64,000 nucleotides of DNA from positions 1,798,001 to 1,862,000 of the forward strand of contig NZ_CP094997.1 of NCBI RefSeq assembly GCF_022869785.1, in the 5' to 3' direction. The notes below the pieces were generated by a model that ran no database searches, was not told where the DNA came from, and saw only the letters and a list, made by a program, of their open reading frames with translations. Position numbers and translations under genes: made by a program. Within the stretch, counting starts at the first letter, position 1; each line of letters begins with the position of its first letter. The stretch is from Dyadobacter chenwenxiniae (GTDB taxonomy: Bacteria > Bacteroidota > Bacteroidia > Cytophagales > Spirosomataceae). This document shows positions 10,068 through 19,552 of the stretch, in pieces.

Positions 10068-11795
10068 ATGCGTCATTTGATTCAGAAAGTTTCCATGCTT
10101 TTTCTGACTTGTCCCATCATGGTAATGGGCCAGACAGCGAAAGGAAATTACTCCCTGCTTCCCTTAAAAGACCTCAGCTCATTTGAAAGTACCAGCCCAA
10201 ACTGGTCCGTACAGGGCGACGTGGCCATTCATCCAACGGGAACAGCAAAACCAAAAACCAAATCCGGCGAAGGCATTCTTATCGGTAACCCAGGCAAAGC
10301 CCTGACAACAAAATTAAAAGCAGGCGATCTCCGTCTTGCCATGGAATTCATGGTTTCACCAGGCGCGGAAGGCTACATCGTGCTCCCCGGCGGACAGAAA
10401 GTCAGGATCTCCGATAGCAGTCAGCAACGTGATGCAAATGCTTCTACTTCCGGTTATATCGGGCAATTCCCAACACAAAACGCTTCCAAAGCACCGGGCC
10501 TTTGGCAAACGCTCGAACTTGTTTACGATGCAGCCGTCCCTGGGGTTGCTAATTCTGCCCGCCTGAACCTGCTGTCACTGAATGGCGTCACGGTCCTGGA
10601 AACGGTTTACCTCCCAAATTCACAGGCAACGGCCGAAGGCAGGCCGCTTTCATTCGAAGTGAACAAAGGAACCATTGCATTTAGAAATGTGGGTTACCAG
10701 CTCCTGGCAAGTCGCAAGACACTGACATTGAATAATCTGACTTATAAAGTGTATTCCGACAAATGGGACGCAAAGGAATACAGCAAGCTATCTAACGAAG
10801 GAAAATCGCCGGCCTTAACGCAGGAAGTGACAAATGGAATGCGTGAGTTCCATTTGGTTTACGAGGGCGATATGGATGTGCAGGAAGCTGGGGATTACAT
10901 CTTTACAAGCATTTACTCCGGTCCTATGTTCGATTTTGAAGTGGATGGAAAGAGCGTGATGAATACCGGCGAAAGCACTTCACAGGAAACGCACACGGGC
11001 TCGGCAAACCTGACTCAGGGCGCACATAAATTTAAAATACATTATTCACGCTTTCCATGGAGACAGCCTGCATTAGGACTTCGTGTTGAAAAATCCGGCA
11101 TACGTCCTTACGACCTGCACGTGCTTTCGTCACTCCCCGAACCAGAGCCGAAACCTTACATCAGCGTTACGCCAGACAAACAGCCGGAAATGGTTCGCTC
11201 ATTCATCCAGGTGGAAGGCGAAAAATACAAGCGCACACATTGCATTTCGGTGGGAAGTCCGCAAGGGTGGAGCTACACGATCGACTTGAACCGCGGCGCC
11301 ATGTTGCAGGCGTGGCGCGGCCAGTTTGCCAACGTTACCGAAATGTGGTACGAAAGAGGCGAGCCCCAATTGTTAACCCCAGCGGGGTTAGCCGTGCACG
11401 TTTCAGGACGCAGCAGCCTGGCCGTGCTGGCCGACAAAGGCACAACCTGGCCTGATTCCGCGAACATTAATTTTCTGGGCTATAAGATCAACCCTGAGGG
11501 ATTCCCTGTTTTCCGTTACGCGGTCGGATCAGCGACAGTGAGCGACCAGATCATTTCCAATGACAAAGGAATGTTGCGGACATTCACCGTTGAAGGCAAG
11601 CCAACCGGCGAAATCTATTCGCTGCTTGGATCCGGAAAACAGATCACAGACCTTAAAAACGGACTTTTCCAGATCGATAACCGCTATTACATTCAGGTTA
11701 ATCAGAAAGCACAGGCTATTGTGAGGCCCGCAGGGGACAATCAGGAGCTGGTATTGCCCGTGTCCGGTTCGGCTACTTATATGATGTTCTGGTAA
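10068..11795 (+). CDS. Secreted DUF1080 (3-keto-disaccharide hydrolase-like) plus PA14-domain protein
   Basis: 575 residues with a Sec signal peptide (cleavage near VMGQ). Residues 30-225 look like the DUF1080 concanavalin-like fold (WSVQGDVAIHP, GDLRLAMEFMVSPGAEGYIVLPGGQKVRI, PGLWQTLELVYDAA), a family with members that cleave 3-keto-glycosides or bind glycans. Residues about 235-345 resemble a PA14 carbohydrate-binding module (GDYIFTSIYSGPMFDFEVDGKSVMNTG, GAHKFKIHYSRF). The C-terminal part is shared with secreted proteins that accompany sugar dehydrogenases and cytochromes. The next gene starts 22 bases downstream, so the two form an operon. Catalytic activity is not established from sequence. 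Confidence 0.75.
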   Translation: MRHLIQKVSMLFLTCPIMVMGQTAKGNYSLLPLKDLSSFESTSPNWSVQGDVAIHPTGTAKPKTKSGEGILIGNPGKALTTKLKAGDLRLAMEFMVSPGAEGYIVLPGGQKVRISDSSQQRDANASTSGYIGQFPTQNASKAPGLWQTLELVYDAAVPGVANSARLNLLSLNGVTVLETVYLPNSQATAEGRPLSFEVNKGTIAFRNVGYQLLASRKTLTLNNLTYKVYSDKWDAKEYSKLSNEGKSPALTQEVTNGMREFHLVYEGDMDVQEAGDYIFTSIYSGPMFDFEVDGKSVMNTGESTSQETHTGSANLTQGAHKFKIHYSRFPWRQPALGLRVEKSGIRPYDLHVLSSLPEPEPKPYISVTPDKQPEMVRSFIQVEGEKYKRTHCISVGSPQGWSYTIDLNRGAMLQAWRGQFANVTEMWYERGEPQLLTPAGLAVHVSGRSSLAVLADKGTTWPDSANINFLGYKINPEGFPVFRYAVGSATVSDQIISNDKGMLRTFTVEGKPTGEIYSLLGSGKQITDLKNGLFQIDNRYYIQVNQKAQAIVRPAGDNQELVLPVSGSATYMMFW

Positions 11796-11817
11796 CAATA
11801 TCTTTAGATTCCAATCA

Positions 11818-13815
11818 ATGAAAAATATACTATTAACGACCCTGATATCACTTGGATGTGTCTCGGCGTATGCGCAATCGAAGCAAAACAAAGAGGATGA
11901 TTTTTACCGGATCATTACCATTCCCATTCCTGAGAACATTAAAATGGAAGTCGGCGGCATGCAAGTGCTTCCGGATGGCCGTCTCGCCACTTCCACCCGT
12001 CGTGGTGAAGTTTGGATGATCGGTAACCCGTATTTGAAGGGCGACGGGCAGCCTTCTTTTCACCGTTTTGCTTCCGGGCTGCACGAACCGCTTGGGCTTC
12101 TGTATCGGGGAAAGGATTTCCTGATCTCACAACGCGGTGAAGTAACCCGGCTTGTAGATACGGACAACGATGGTGTTGCAGATGTTTATGATTCTTTTGC
12201 AAAATGGCCGTTGTCAGGAAATTATCACCAATATTCGTACGGTCCTGTGCCCATGCCGAATGGTGAACTGCTGGTAACTCTGAACCTGGACTGGGTTGGA
12301 CGCGGCGCAAGCCAGTCCAAATGGAGAGGCTGGATGCTGAAACTGGGTGAAGACGGAAAACTGACGCCCTTTGCAACAGGTCTCCGCTCCCCCTCCGGCT
12401 TCGGATCGTATAAAGGCGATATCTTTTATACCGAGAACCAGGGAGACTGGGTTGGTTCAGGTCGTATGACGCATTTGGAAAAAGGTGATTTTGCAGGAAA
12501 CCCTGCTGGTTTGCGTTGGAGCAAAGAGGAAGGCTCACCGGTAAAACTAACGCCTTCGGATGTCCCGAACACAGGTGAACCCCTTTACGATGTTGCAAAA
12601 AAATTGCCCGGATTGAAAGCTCCGGCAGTTTGGTTCCCGCATACGCTCGTGGGAATCTCTACATCGGATTTCAAAGAGGATGTTACCAATGGCGCATTCG
12701 GTCCATTCGCGGGGCAGATGTTTGTAGGCGATCAGGGACATAGCATTATCACACGTGTGGACTTGGAAAAGGTAAATGGCGTGTGGCAGGGAACGGTTTT
12801 CCCTTTCCGTGAAGGATTTATGTCGGGGATTTTACGGATGGAATGGGGCCTGGATGGTTCCATGTTCGTAGGGCAGACAAGCCGTGGCTGGTCTGCAACG
12901 GGTAAGCAGGAATTCGGCATTCAGCGCCTGGTTTGGACGGGTAAGATGCCATTTGAAATGAAGAATGTGCATTCTATGCCCGACGGTTTTGAGATTACAT
13001 TTACAAGCCCGGTTGACAAAAAAGCCGCTGCCGATCAGGATGCCTACAAATTGAACAGCTTTACTTACAAATATCACCAAACCTACGGTAGCCCGATCAT
13101 TAACACGCAGGAAGTGCCTTTGAAAGGAATTGTGGTTTCCGAGGATGGTCTCAAAGTGCGTTTGGTACTGGATCCGGCCTTGCTTCGCAAGGGCTATATT
13201 CACGAGATCAAGGCGGACGGAGTGAAAGGTGCCGATGGAAATCCATTGCTCCATGCAACCGGTTACTATACATTGAATGAGATCGCATCGGGCAATCCGG
13301 TGAGTGCTTCGGCTTTCACGACTACGGTTAAAGCTGCCGCCGTTGATCACAGTGCCCACGCGGCCGCTGCCAGTGCCGAACCTGCCAATTCAGCCCCTTC
13401 CGCAAAACGCGTTGTTGATATGCCTGCGAGCTGGACGAATGGTCCTGATCAGACGATCACGATCGGAACCGTTCCGGGTTTGAAATTCGATATTTCCGAA
13501 ATTCAGGTGAAAGCGGGAAGCCGTGTAAAAATTGTTTTCAATAACAATGATGATATGCTTCACAACCTGGTGATCACCAAGCCTGGAACTGCTAATGCGG
13601 TCGGTGAGGCGGGGCTTAACCTCGGTTTGAAAGGTTCAGAAATGAATTATGTGCCTAAGTCTAATGATGTATTATTCCATAGCAACATTGTGGAGCCCGA
13701 AAAATCGGAGAGCATCTATTTCGTGGCGCCTAAGCAAGCTGGAACGTATCAGTATGTGTGCACATTCCCGGGACATTATACTTTAATGCAGGGTAAACTG
13801 AAAGTTACCAAATAG
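11818..13815 (+). CDS. Sugar-dehydrogenase-like beta-propeller fused to an azurin/auracyanin-type copper domain
   Basis: 665 residues with a signal peptide (cleavage after AYA). Residues 25-380 form a propeller like PQQ-dependent glucose/sorbosone dehydrogenases (GGMQVLPDGRLATSTRRGEVW, GLHEPLGLLYRG, FATGLRSPSGFG, VGDQGHSIITRV). A beta domain and an Ala-rich linker at about 500-535 lead to a cupredoxin at about 545-665. Its type 1 copper ligands are visible as H582 (in LHN), C648, H653 and M657. The C-x4-H-x3-M spacing is that of azurin. A plausible role is periplasmic sugar oxidation with electrons passed to the built-in copper centre. PQQ binding itself is inferred. It is co-transcribed with the DUF1080 gene. 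Confidence 0.85.
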   Translation: MKNILLTTLISLGCVSAYAQSKQNKEDDFYRIITIPIPENIKMEVGGMQVLPDGRLATSTRRGEVWMIGNPYLKGDGQPSFHRFASGLHEPLGLLYRGKDFLISQRGEVTRLVDTDNDGVADVYDSFAKWPLSGNYHQYSYGPVPMPNGELLVTLNLDWVGRGASQSKWRGWMLKLGEDGKLTPFATGLRSPSGFGSYKGDIFYTENQGDWVGSGRMTHLEKGDFAGNPAGLRWSKEEGSPVKLTPSDVPNTGEPLYDVAKKLPGLKAPAVWFPHTLVGISTSDFKEDVTNGAFGPFAGQMFVGDQGHSIITRVDLEKVNGVWQGTVFPFREGFMSGILRMEWGLDGSMFVGQTSRGWSATGKQEFGIQRLVWTGKMPFEMKNVHSMPDGFEITFTSPVDKKAAADQDAYKLNSFTYKYHQTYGSPIINTQEVPLKGIVVSEDGLKVRLVLDPALLRKGYIHEIKADGVKGADGNPLLHATGYYTLNEIASGNPVSASAFTTTVKAAAVDHSAHAAAASAEPANSAPSAKRVVDMPASWTNGPDQTITIGTVPGLKFDISEIQVKAGSRVKIVFNNNDDMLHNLVITKPGTANAVGEAGLNLGLKGSEMNYVPKSNDVLFHSNIVEPEKSESIYFVAPKQAGTYQYVCTFPGHYTLMQGKLKVTK

Positions 13816-13829
13816 CATTCCAACATTAC

Positions 13830-13872
13830 AAACTGCTGTGCTGCAAAGAATAGGCTTTCAGCACAGCAGTTT
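13830..13872 (+). terminator. Stem-loop after the propeller-cupredoxin gene
   Basis: A 14-base perfect inverted repeat (13830-13843 and 13859-13872, AAACTGCTGTGCTG) starts 14 bases after the stop codon. The right arm ends in TTT but no long T-run follows, so termination is likely but not certain. Confidence 0.6.
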
Positions 13873-14000
13873 AATACTCAAACTCCGCTGCATTTATTTA
13901 ATTAAACATTACCCTGAATTCACAAGGAGATCAAAAATGTACGCGCCCTTGACTGGCATAATTTCATGAAATTATAAAACAATGTCAATAGCCAAAAGAT

Positions 14001-14612
14001 TTGAGTAACGAAGCGTCCATATCAAACCTTTCTGACATGAATGTCCAGCTTTGGCAGCGTTTCAAAGCTGGTGACTCGGCTGCATTAGGCCAGCTCGCAC
14101 AGTTCCACTACCGGGCACTATACAACTATTCAACCAAATTTTCCGCGGACCCGGACTTCATACGCGATTCCATCCAGGAGCTCTATCTTGAATTATGGGA
14201 GCGCCGCGAACATCTTTCCGAAACCGCGTTTGTCAAATCGTATCTGATGAAAGCATTGAGGCACAAGCTCATAAAGGAAAGCATTCGCTTAAAACGCTTT
14301 CAGGAACCAAAGGAGTTTTTTGATCTCGACCAGGAAGACGCACCTATCGAAACACAGATCATTGCGGACGAAAAATCAAACTTCCAGTCCAGCCACCTCA
14401 AAAGCATCATTACGCTGCTCTCTAAACGACAACAGGAAATCATTTACCTGCGCTTTTATCAGAATCTTGATCACGAAGACATCGCGAACATCATGGGCTT
14501 GGGACGCCAAAGTGTTTCCAACCTGCTGCATCGCACATTAAAGGAGATCCGCCAGATATGGGCACCCGCAGAATTCATGTGGGCATTATTTCTTCTTTCT
14601 GCCCTTTCTTAA
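14001..14612 (+). CDS. ECF-type RNA polymerase sigma factor
   Basis: 203 residues with region 2 at about 15-85 (LWQRFKAGDSAALGQLAQFHYRALYNYSTKF, IQELYLELWERRE) and region 4 at about 135-190 (LSKRQQEIIYLRFYQNLDHEDIANIMGLGRQSVSNLLHRTLKEIR). The frame offers only TTG at 14001 or ATG at 14037; no ATG lies further upstream before the stop at 13989. The ATG start (191 residues) is a real alternative. It stands before a FecR gene and a SusC gene with an STN domain, the standard arrangement for transport-coupled gene activation. The C-terminus ends in an unusual hydrophobic stretch, FMWALFLLSALS. Confidence 0.9.
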   Translation: MSNEASISNLSDMNVQLWQRFKAGDSAALGQLAQFHYRALYNYSTKFSADPDFIRDSIQELYLELWERREHLSETAFVKSYLMKALRHKLIKESIRLKRFQEPKEFFDLDQEDAPIETQIIADEKSNFQSSHLKSIITLLSKRQQEIIYLRFYQNLDHEDIANIMGLGRQSVSNLLHRTLKEIRQIWAPAEFMWALFLLSALS

Positions 14613-14729
14613 AACATCCCTTCTAACTGCATTCCAAGCAGATTATAACTATTTCAAAAATTAATTTGATTTTTTTGGTTATCCCACGACACAAAGCGGA
14701 CATACATATTTAAAGACTACGCTTTGTCC

Positions 14730-15836
14730 ATGGATTACCGCTATTACACCGCCGAAGAACTGGCGACGGATGATTTGTTCCGCGAATGGGTGATCTCCCC
14801 AACACCGGAAGTCACGTCATTCTGGCTCAAATGGATAGCGGAAAACCCGGAAAAATCAGGCGAGGTGGGCATGGCGCGGGAACTGGTGCTAACGGTTTAC
14901 GACATGCACAATGACCAACTTACGGAAGAAGCGCTCCAACAGGAAATTGAGGAGATCACCAGGCTTGCCGGGCTGCAAAAACAAGCCCGTGGTGCAAGCA
15001 TTTATCCGTTGTTAAGGCAGCCCGCGTGGCGTGTTGCGGCTATTTTTCTGCTGGTGTCGGCGCTAGGGTTGTGGTTGTATAAACGGGAGCGTAATACAGG
15101 CTCACCCGCCGCCGCACACGTGAGTGCCGCCCGCGAAACGTCAATGCTCGAACGCAAAAATGACGGTTTTCGCGAATTGACGGTTCTTTTGAGCGATAAC
15201 AGTATTGCTACATTGTCGCCGGGGAGCATGATCCGGTATCCGAAAAGCTTCGATGCCAGCGAGCGGAAGGTTATTTTGTCCGGGGAAGCATTCTTTGATG
15301 TAGCTAAAAACCCGGAGCGGCCATTTTTAGTATATGCCAATGAAACGGTCACCAAAGTGCTGGGAACAAGTTTCCGGGTGAAAGCGCTTGACCAGGAAAA
15401 TACGGTGATGGTGCTGGTGAAAACCGGCCGAGTGTCTGTTTATCCCAAAACAGCATATGAAACGCTGCAAAGCAAGCCTGAGGTAAACGTGTCCGTTATC
15501 GTATTGGACCCCAATCAGCAGGCTGTTTTTAACAGGAAAGAGAACAAGCTTGAAAAAGGCGTTGTGATTAACCGTCAACTGCTGTCGGAACTGTCGGTTC
15601 AGAAGGAGCTGATTTTTGATGATAAACCGGTTTCTGATGTCTTCAAAGCTTTGCAGGATATCTATGGGATTGAAATCAGTTGCAACCAGGAAATGCTTGC
15701 CAACTGCATAATCAGCGCGCAATTCAGTGACGAAAATCTTAAACAAAGACTTAACGCCATCTGTCAGGCCATTGGAGCTGATTACGATATGGTTGACGGG
15801 AAAATTGTGATTAGCGGCAAAGGCTGCAACCAGTGA
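14730..15836 (+). CDS. FecR-family anti-sigma factor with DUF4974 C-terminus
   Basis: 368 residues from the ATG at 14730; a TTG at 14724 would add two residues and is less likely. The N-terminal cytoplasmic part (YTAEELATDDLFREWV) would hold the ECF sigma. One membrane segment lies at about 99-115 (RVAAIFLLVSALGLWLY). The periplasmic FecR domain follows (LTVLLSDNSIATLSPGSMIRYPKSF, VILSGEAFFDVAKNPERPFLV, VLGTSFRVKA). The C-terminal DUF4974 region (ELIFDDKPVSDVFKALQDIYGIEI) resembles STN folds and would contact the SusC signalling domain. It sits between its sigma and its transporter. Confidence 0.93.
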   Translation: MDYRYYTAEELATDDLFREWVISPTPEVTSFWLKWIAENPEKSGEVGMARELVLTVYDMHNDQLTEEALQQEIEEITRLAGLQKQARGASIYPLLRQPAWRVAAIFLLVSALGLWLYKRERNTGSPAAAHVSAARETSMLERKNDGFRELTVLLSDNSIATLSPGSMIRYPKSFDASERKVILSGEAFFDVAKNPERPFLVYANETVTKVLGTSFRVKALDQENTVMVLVKTGRVSVYPKTAYETLQSKPEVNVSVIVLDPNQQAVFNRKENKLEKGVVINRQLLSELSVQKELIFDDKPVSDVFKALQDIYGIEISCNQEMLANCIISAQFSDENLKQRLNAICQAIGADYDMVDGKIVISGKGCNQ

Positions 15837-15933
15837 TATACGCTTGATTTAATACTCCTTCATGCCTATGGATAGTGTAAAACCTGTGCATTTTATATCC
15901 TAATCTTTCAAGTACCTAACTACAATTAAACGT

Positions 15934-18900
15934 ATGAAAAAACACCGAGTCTTGCCCAGGCCATTTTATGGTGCCACCCGAATAGCACTTTACCAATTAT
16001 TAATTGCCTTTATCTTCGCAAACATATCCGCCTCAGCCATTGCCGGTGCCCAGGATATGCTGAACCAAAAGGTCACGATCCAGGTAAATAATCAGGAAAT
16101 CAAAGCGGTGCTGAACAAACTGAATAAGCTTACTCAGATCCGTTTTACTTACAATTCTTCACTGATCCGCCATCAGCAGAGGGTTTCAGTTAATGCGGTC
16201 GAAAAGCCGCTGGCCGAGGTGCTGGACCAGCTTTTCAAACCCCTTAACATCACCTACAAGATTGAAGGTAAGCAAGTTGTCCTTTTAAAAGGTGAAGCTG
16301 GGCCGGAAAGCGCCATTCCCGCCGCAATCAGCGATCCGACTGTTGACCGAACCATTACAGGGAAAGTCTCAGACGAAAAAGGCCAGCCATTGCCGGGCGT
16401 CAGCATTGTTGTAAAAAGTACAAAGGTCGGCACAGCCACCAATACGGAGGGAACGTATGAGCTAAGCGTTCCGGATGCGGGCGGCGTCCTGATATTTTCT
16501 TACGTAGGTTATACACCTGAGGAAGTAACCATTGGCAGCCAGAGCACTTATGACTTGTCAATGAAGCCGGATGTCCGGAATCTCGAAATGGTGGTGGTTA
16601 CTGCCTTGGGTATCAAAAGAGACGCAAAGAAACTGGGATATTCAACGGCCACCGTCAACACTGAGGAACTTACAACCAACCGTACCACAAACCTGGGAAA
16701 CAGTTTACAAGGAAAAGTGGCGGGATTGAATGTGACGCCGCCGGCGAGCGGACCGGGTGGATCGACCAAGATCCGTATTCGCGGCCAGTCTTCTTTTGGC
16801 GGAAACAACTCGCCGCTGATCATTGTAAACGGCGTCCCTATCAACAACAGCAGCGTTTCGGCAGGTGGCTCTGCCGGCAACGGGACCGGCAACCCTACCG
16901 GCGGTTCCTCCGATGCGGGTGACGGTCTGCAAAGTATCAATCAGGATGACATTGAATCGATGACCGTACTGAAAGGTGCAGCAGCTGCGGCATTGTACGG
17001 TTTCCGGGCGAAAGACGGTGCGATCATCATTACGACCAAGAGCGGCAGCAAGTCAACAGGAATTGGTGTCGAACTAAACTCCAATTTCCAGGCACAGGAG
17101 GCATTGGATTATACAGATTTTCAGTACGAATATGGTCAGGGTGAATTCGGAAAACGGCCTACTAACACCGCTGAGGCACAAAGCTCGGGTGTATTTGCCT
17201 TTGGAGAAAAGCTGGACGGCAAGCCTACGCCGCAGTTCGACGGCAGCACCCAACCCTATGTTGCTAATAAAGACCGCATTAAAGACTTCTATCGGACCGG
17301 AACAAGTTTTACCAACTCAGTGGCGCTGTCGGGCGGTAATGATAAAGGAAATTTCAGGCTGTCGTTTGCCAATACGGATGCCAAGGCGATCATGCCTAAT
17401 TCCGATTACCATAAAAGGATCTTCAACCTCGGCCTGAACTATAAGTTTACCCCCAAACTTTCTGCACAGGTTAACGCCAATTACTCCAACGAGTACAACA
17501 AAAACCCGCCGCAAATCGGTATTCAGGACATGAATGCGAACACGACCATTTACACATTGGCCACCAGCATTGATGCCGACTGGCTAAAAAACCGCAAGGA
17601 CGCCAATGGAAATGAAATGCCATTGTCGCGCTTTACAAACCGTAACAATCCTTACTGGGTTGCTTACGATCGTTTCGAGAACGTGCGCCGTGACAGGATC
17701 TTCGGGAATACATCGGTGCGATATGATTTTACAGATTGGCTTTTCGTACAGGGACGCATTTCTCAGGATTATTTCACAAGACCGTATAACTACAACCGTC
17801 CGACCGGAACACGCTCTATCGGGGCTGTGGCAACCGGTTTCAATGGCTATTATTATCAAGACATTGCTACCTTTCGGGAACGGAATGCGGACATTCTGAT
17901 CGGCGCGAACAGAACATTTGGAGACTTTGGAATTGACCTCACATTAGGTGGCAACCAGATGCTGCAGATCAGCGACAACGTATCTACTGCGGTAACCAAC
18001 TTTTACGTACGCGACCTTTATACGATTACCAACGGCCAGGTTAAGAATCCGAATTACAATTACAGTAAGAAAAAGGTTAACTCCATCTACGGCGCTGCTG
18101 AATTTTCCTACAAAAACTTTTTGTATATCAATGTTACGGCCAGGAACGACTGGTTTTCAACGTTAAATCCTCAGTCCAACAGCTATCTGTATCCCTCAGT
18201 GAGCGGAAGCTTCGTATTCAGCCAGGCATTTGCAAATGCACCTAATTGGTTGACTTATGGTAAATTACGCGCTGCTTATGCAGAAGTCGGTGGTGATACT
18301 GATCCTTACTCTGATAACCTTTATTATGGTGTCAATGCCAATCCTTTCAACGGAACAGCGTTGGGTAACCTGCCTTCCGCCGTCAGCCCGAATGCTAATC
18401 TGAGACCATTGAAAGTGAAGGAGACAGAAGTCGGCATCGAGCTGAAAACATTTGATAACCGGCTGAACCTGGACCTTTCGTTGTATCGAAAAAATACCGT
18501 CGATGAAATACTGAACGTAGATATTTCCAACACCTCCGGATTTAGCCAGACTAAAGTTAATGTGGGTAAGCTGCGCAATCAGGGAGTTGAATTCCTGTTG
18601 ACGATCGTGCCCGTAAAAACTGACGTTATAACCTGGGAAACAAGCTTTAACGGAAGTTACAACATTAGCAAGGTTATTGAACTTGCCCCGGGGCCTCCGC
18701 GCCAGCTTCGTTTCGACGTGGGTTCCGGCGAATTCTTCGGAATTGTATCTCACGAAGTGGACAAACCACTGGCTTCTCTACGTGGGTTTGATTATAAAAG
18801 AGATACCCAGGGCCGCATTATCACCTCCGGGGGCCTTCCACAACAAGGCAATCTGATCACGTACGGCAGCGCTATTCCGAAATGGGTAGGTGCCTGGGTT

Positions 18901-19398
18901 AACTCGTTCAATGTAAAAGGTGTCCGCATTGGCACGCAGATAGATTTCAAAGCAGGAAACAAGATCCTTTCAAACTCTAACCTGAATTTCTTGCGCGAAG
19001 GACTTTCCAAACCGTCCCTGATTGGCAGAGAGGGTGGCGTTCTGTTAGAGAGTGTTACCAATGAAGGTGCGCCTAATACAACACGTGTGGAAGCTGAACA
19101 ATTTTATACCGCTTACAGGAGCACAGGCATCGCCACACCATTTGTTTATAACGGCGCATTTGTGCGTTGGAGAAGCATTACATTGGGATACGATCTTTCA
19201 CGCTTCCTGAGAGACAAGACATTTATCAAAGGACTGACAATCTCTGCGATGTGTAACAATGTGCTGATGATCAAAAAAAACATTGATAATCTCGACCCTG
19301 AAGCACAAGTATCTGCATCAGACAATTTGCAGGGAATCGAAACCCACACACTCCCAACCACGCGGAGCTACGGTGTGAACTTGAATATTAAATTATAA
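15934..19398 (+). CDS. SusC/RagA-family TonB-dependent receptor with STN signalling domain
   Basis: 1154 residues. After the signal peptide, residues about 45-115 form an STN domain (QKVTIQVNNQEIKAVLNKLNKLTQIRFTY). Next come a carboxypeptidase-regulatory-like domain (ITGKVSDEKGQPLPGVSIVVKS), the plug (LIIVNGVPINN, LKGAAAAALYGFRAKDGAIIITTKSG) and a barrel ending in NLNIKL. The STN domain lets substrate binding outside be signalled through FecR to the ECF sigma. A Gly/Ser-rich insertion follows the plug's NNSSVSAGGSAGNGTGN segment. Its SusD partner follows after a repeat-filled spacer. Confidence 0.95.
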   Translation: MKKHRVLPRPFYGATRIALYQLLIAFIFANISASAIAGAQDMLNQKVTIQVNNQEIKAVLNKLNKLTQIRFTYNSSLIRHQQRVSVNAVEKPLAEVLDQLFKPLNITYKIEGKQVVLLKGEAGPESAIPAAISDPTVDRTITGKVSDEKGQPLPGVSIVVKSTKVGTATNTEGTYELSVPDAGGVLIFSYVGYTPEEVTIGSQSTYDLSMKPDVRNLEMVVVTALGIKRDAKKLGYSTATVNTEELTTNRTTNLGNSLQGKVAGLNVTPPASGPGGSTKIRIRGQSSFGGNNSPLIIVNGVPINNSSVSAGGSAGNGTGNPTGGSSDAGDGLQSINQDDIESMTVLKGAAAAALYGFRAKDGAIIITTKSGSKSTGIGVELNSNFQAQEALDYTDFQYEYGQGEFGKRPTNTAEAQSSGVFAFGEKLDGKPTPQFDGSTQPYVANKDRIKDFYRTGTSFTNSVALSGGNDKGNFRLSFANTDAKAIMPNSDYHKRIFNLGLNYKFTPKLSAQVNANYSNEYNKNPPQIGIQDMNANTTIYTLATSIDADWLKNRKDANGNEMPLSRFTNRNNPYWVAYDRFENVRRDRIFGNTSVRYDFTDWLFVQGRISQDYFTRPYNYNRPTGTRSIGAVATGFNGYYYQDIATFRERNADILIGANRTFGDFGIDLTLGGNQMLQISDNVSTAVTNFYVRDLYTITNGQVKNPNYNYSKKKVNSIYGAAEFSYKNFLYINVTARNDWFSTLNPQSNSYLYPSVSGSFVFSQAFANAPNWLTYGKLRAAYAEVGGDTDPYSDNLYYGVNANPFNGTALGNLPSAVSPNANLRPLKVKETEVGIELKTFDNRLNLDLSLYRKNTVDEILNVDISNTSGFSQTKVNVGKLRNQGVEFLLTIVPVKTDVITWETSFNGSYNISKVIELAPGPPRQLRFDVGSGEFFGIVSHEVDKPLASLRGFDYKRDTQGRIITSGGLPQQGNLITYGSAIPKWVGAWVNSFNVKGVRIGTQIDFKAGNKILSNSNLNFLREGLSKPSLIGREGGVLLESVTNEGAPNTTRVEAEQFYTAYRSTGIATPFVYNGAFVRWRSITLGYDLSRFLRDKTFIKGLTISAMCNNVLMIKKNIDNLDPEAQVSASDNLQGIETHTLPTTRSYGVNLNIKL

Positions 19399-19434
19399 AA
19401 AAGGGTAGAAAGAAGGAAAGGGAAGAATGCGATC

Positions 19435-19503
19435 ATTCAGCGCAACGGCGCCCGCTCATTCAGCGCAACGGCGCCCGCTCATTCAGCGCAACGGCGCCCG
19501 CTC
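19435..19503 (+). repeat. Three exact 23-bp tandem repeats in the susC-susD junction
   Basis: Units begin at 19435, 19458 and 19481, each starting ATTCAGCGCAACGGCGCC and ending CGCTC. They sit directly before a shorter ATTCAATC array, which shares the ATTCA start. Confidence 0.9.
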
Positions 19504-19535
19504 ATTCAATCATTCAATCATTCAATCATTCAGTC
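19504..19535 (+). repeat. Four 8-bp tandem repeats just upstream of the susD start
   Basis: ATTCAATC at 19504, 19512 and 19520, then ATTCAGTC at 19528. The array ends 17 bases before the ATG at 19553, so a change in copy number would alter the leader of the SusD gene. Confidence 0.9.
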
Positions 19536-19552
19536 ATTCAAAACAAGTTTCC

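Noticed and set aside
19427..19552. N-terminal extension of the SusD protein
   Set aside because: It translates only tandem repeats, while the ATG at 19553 begins a proper lipoprotein signal.
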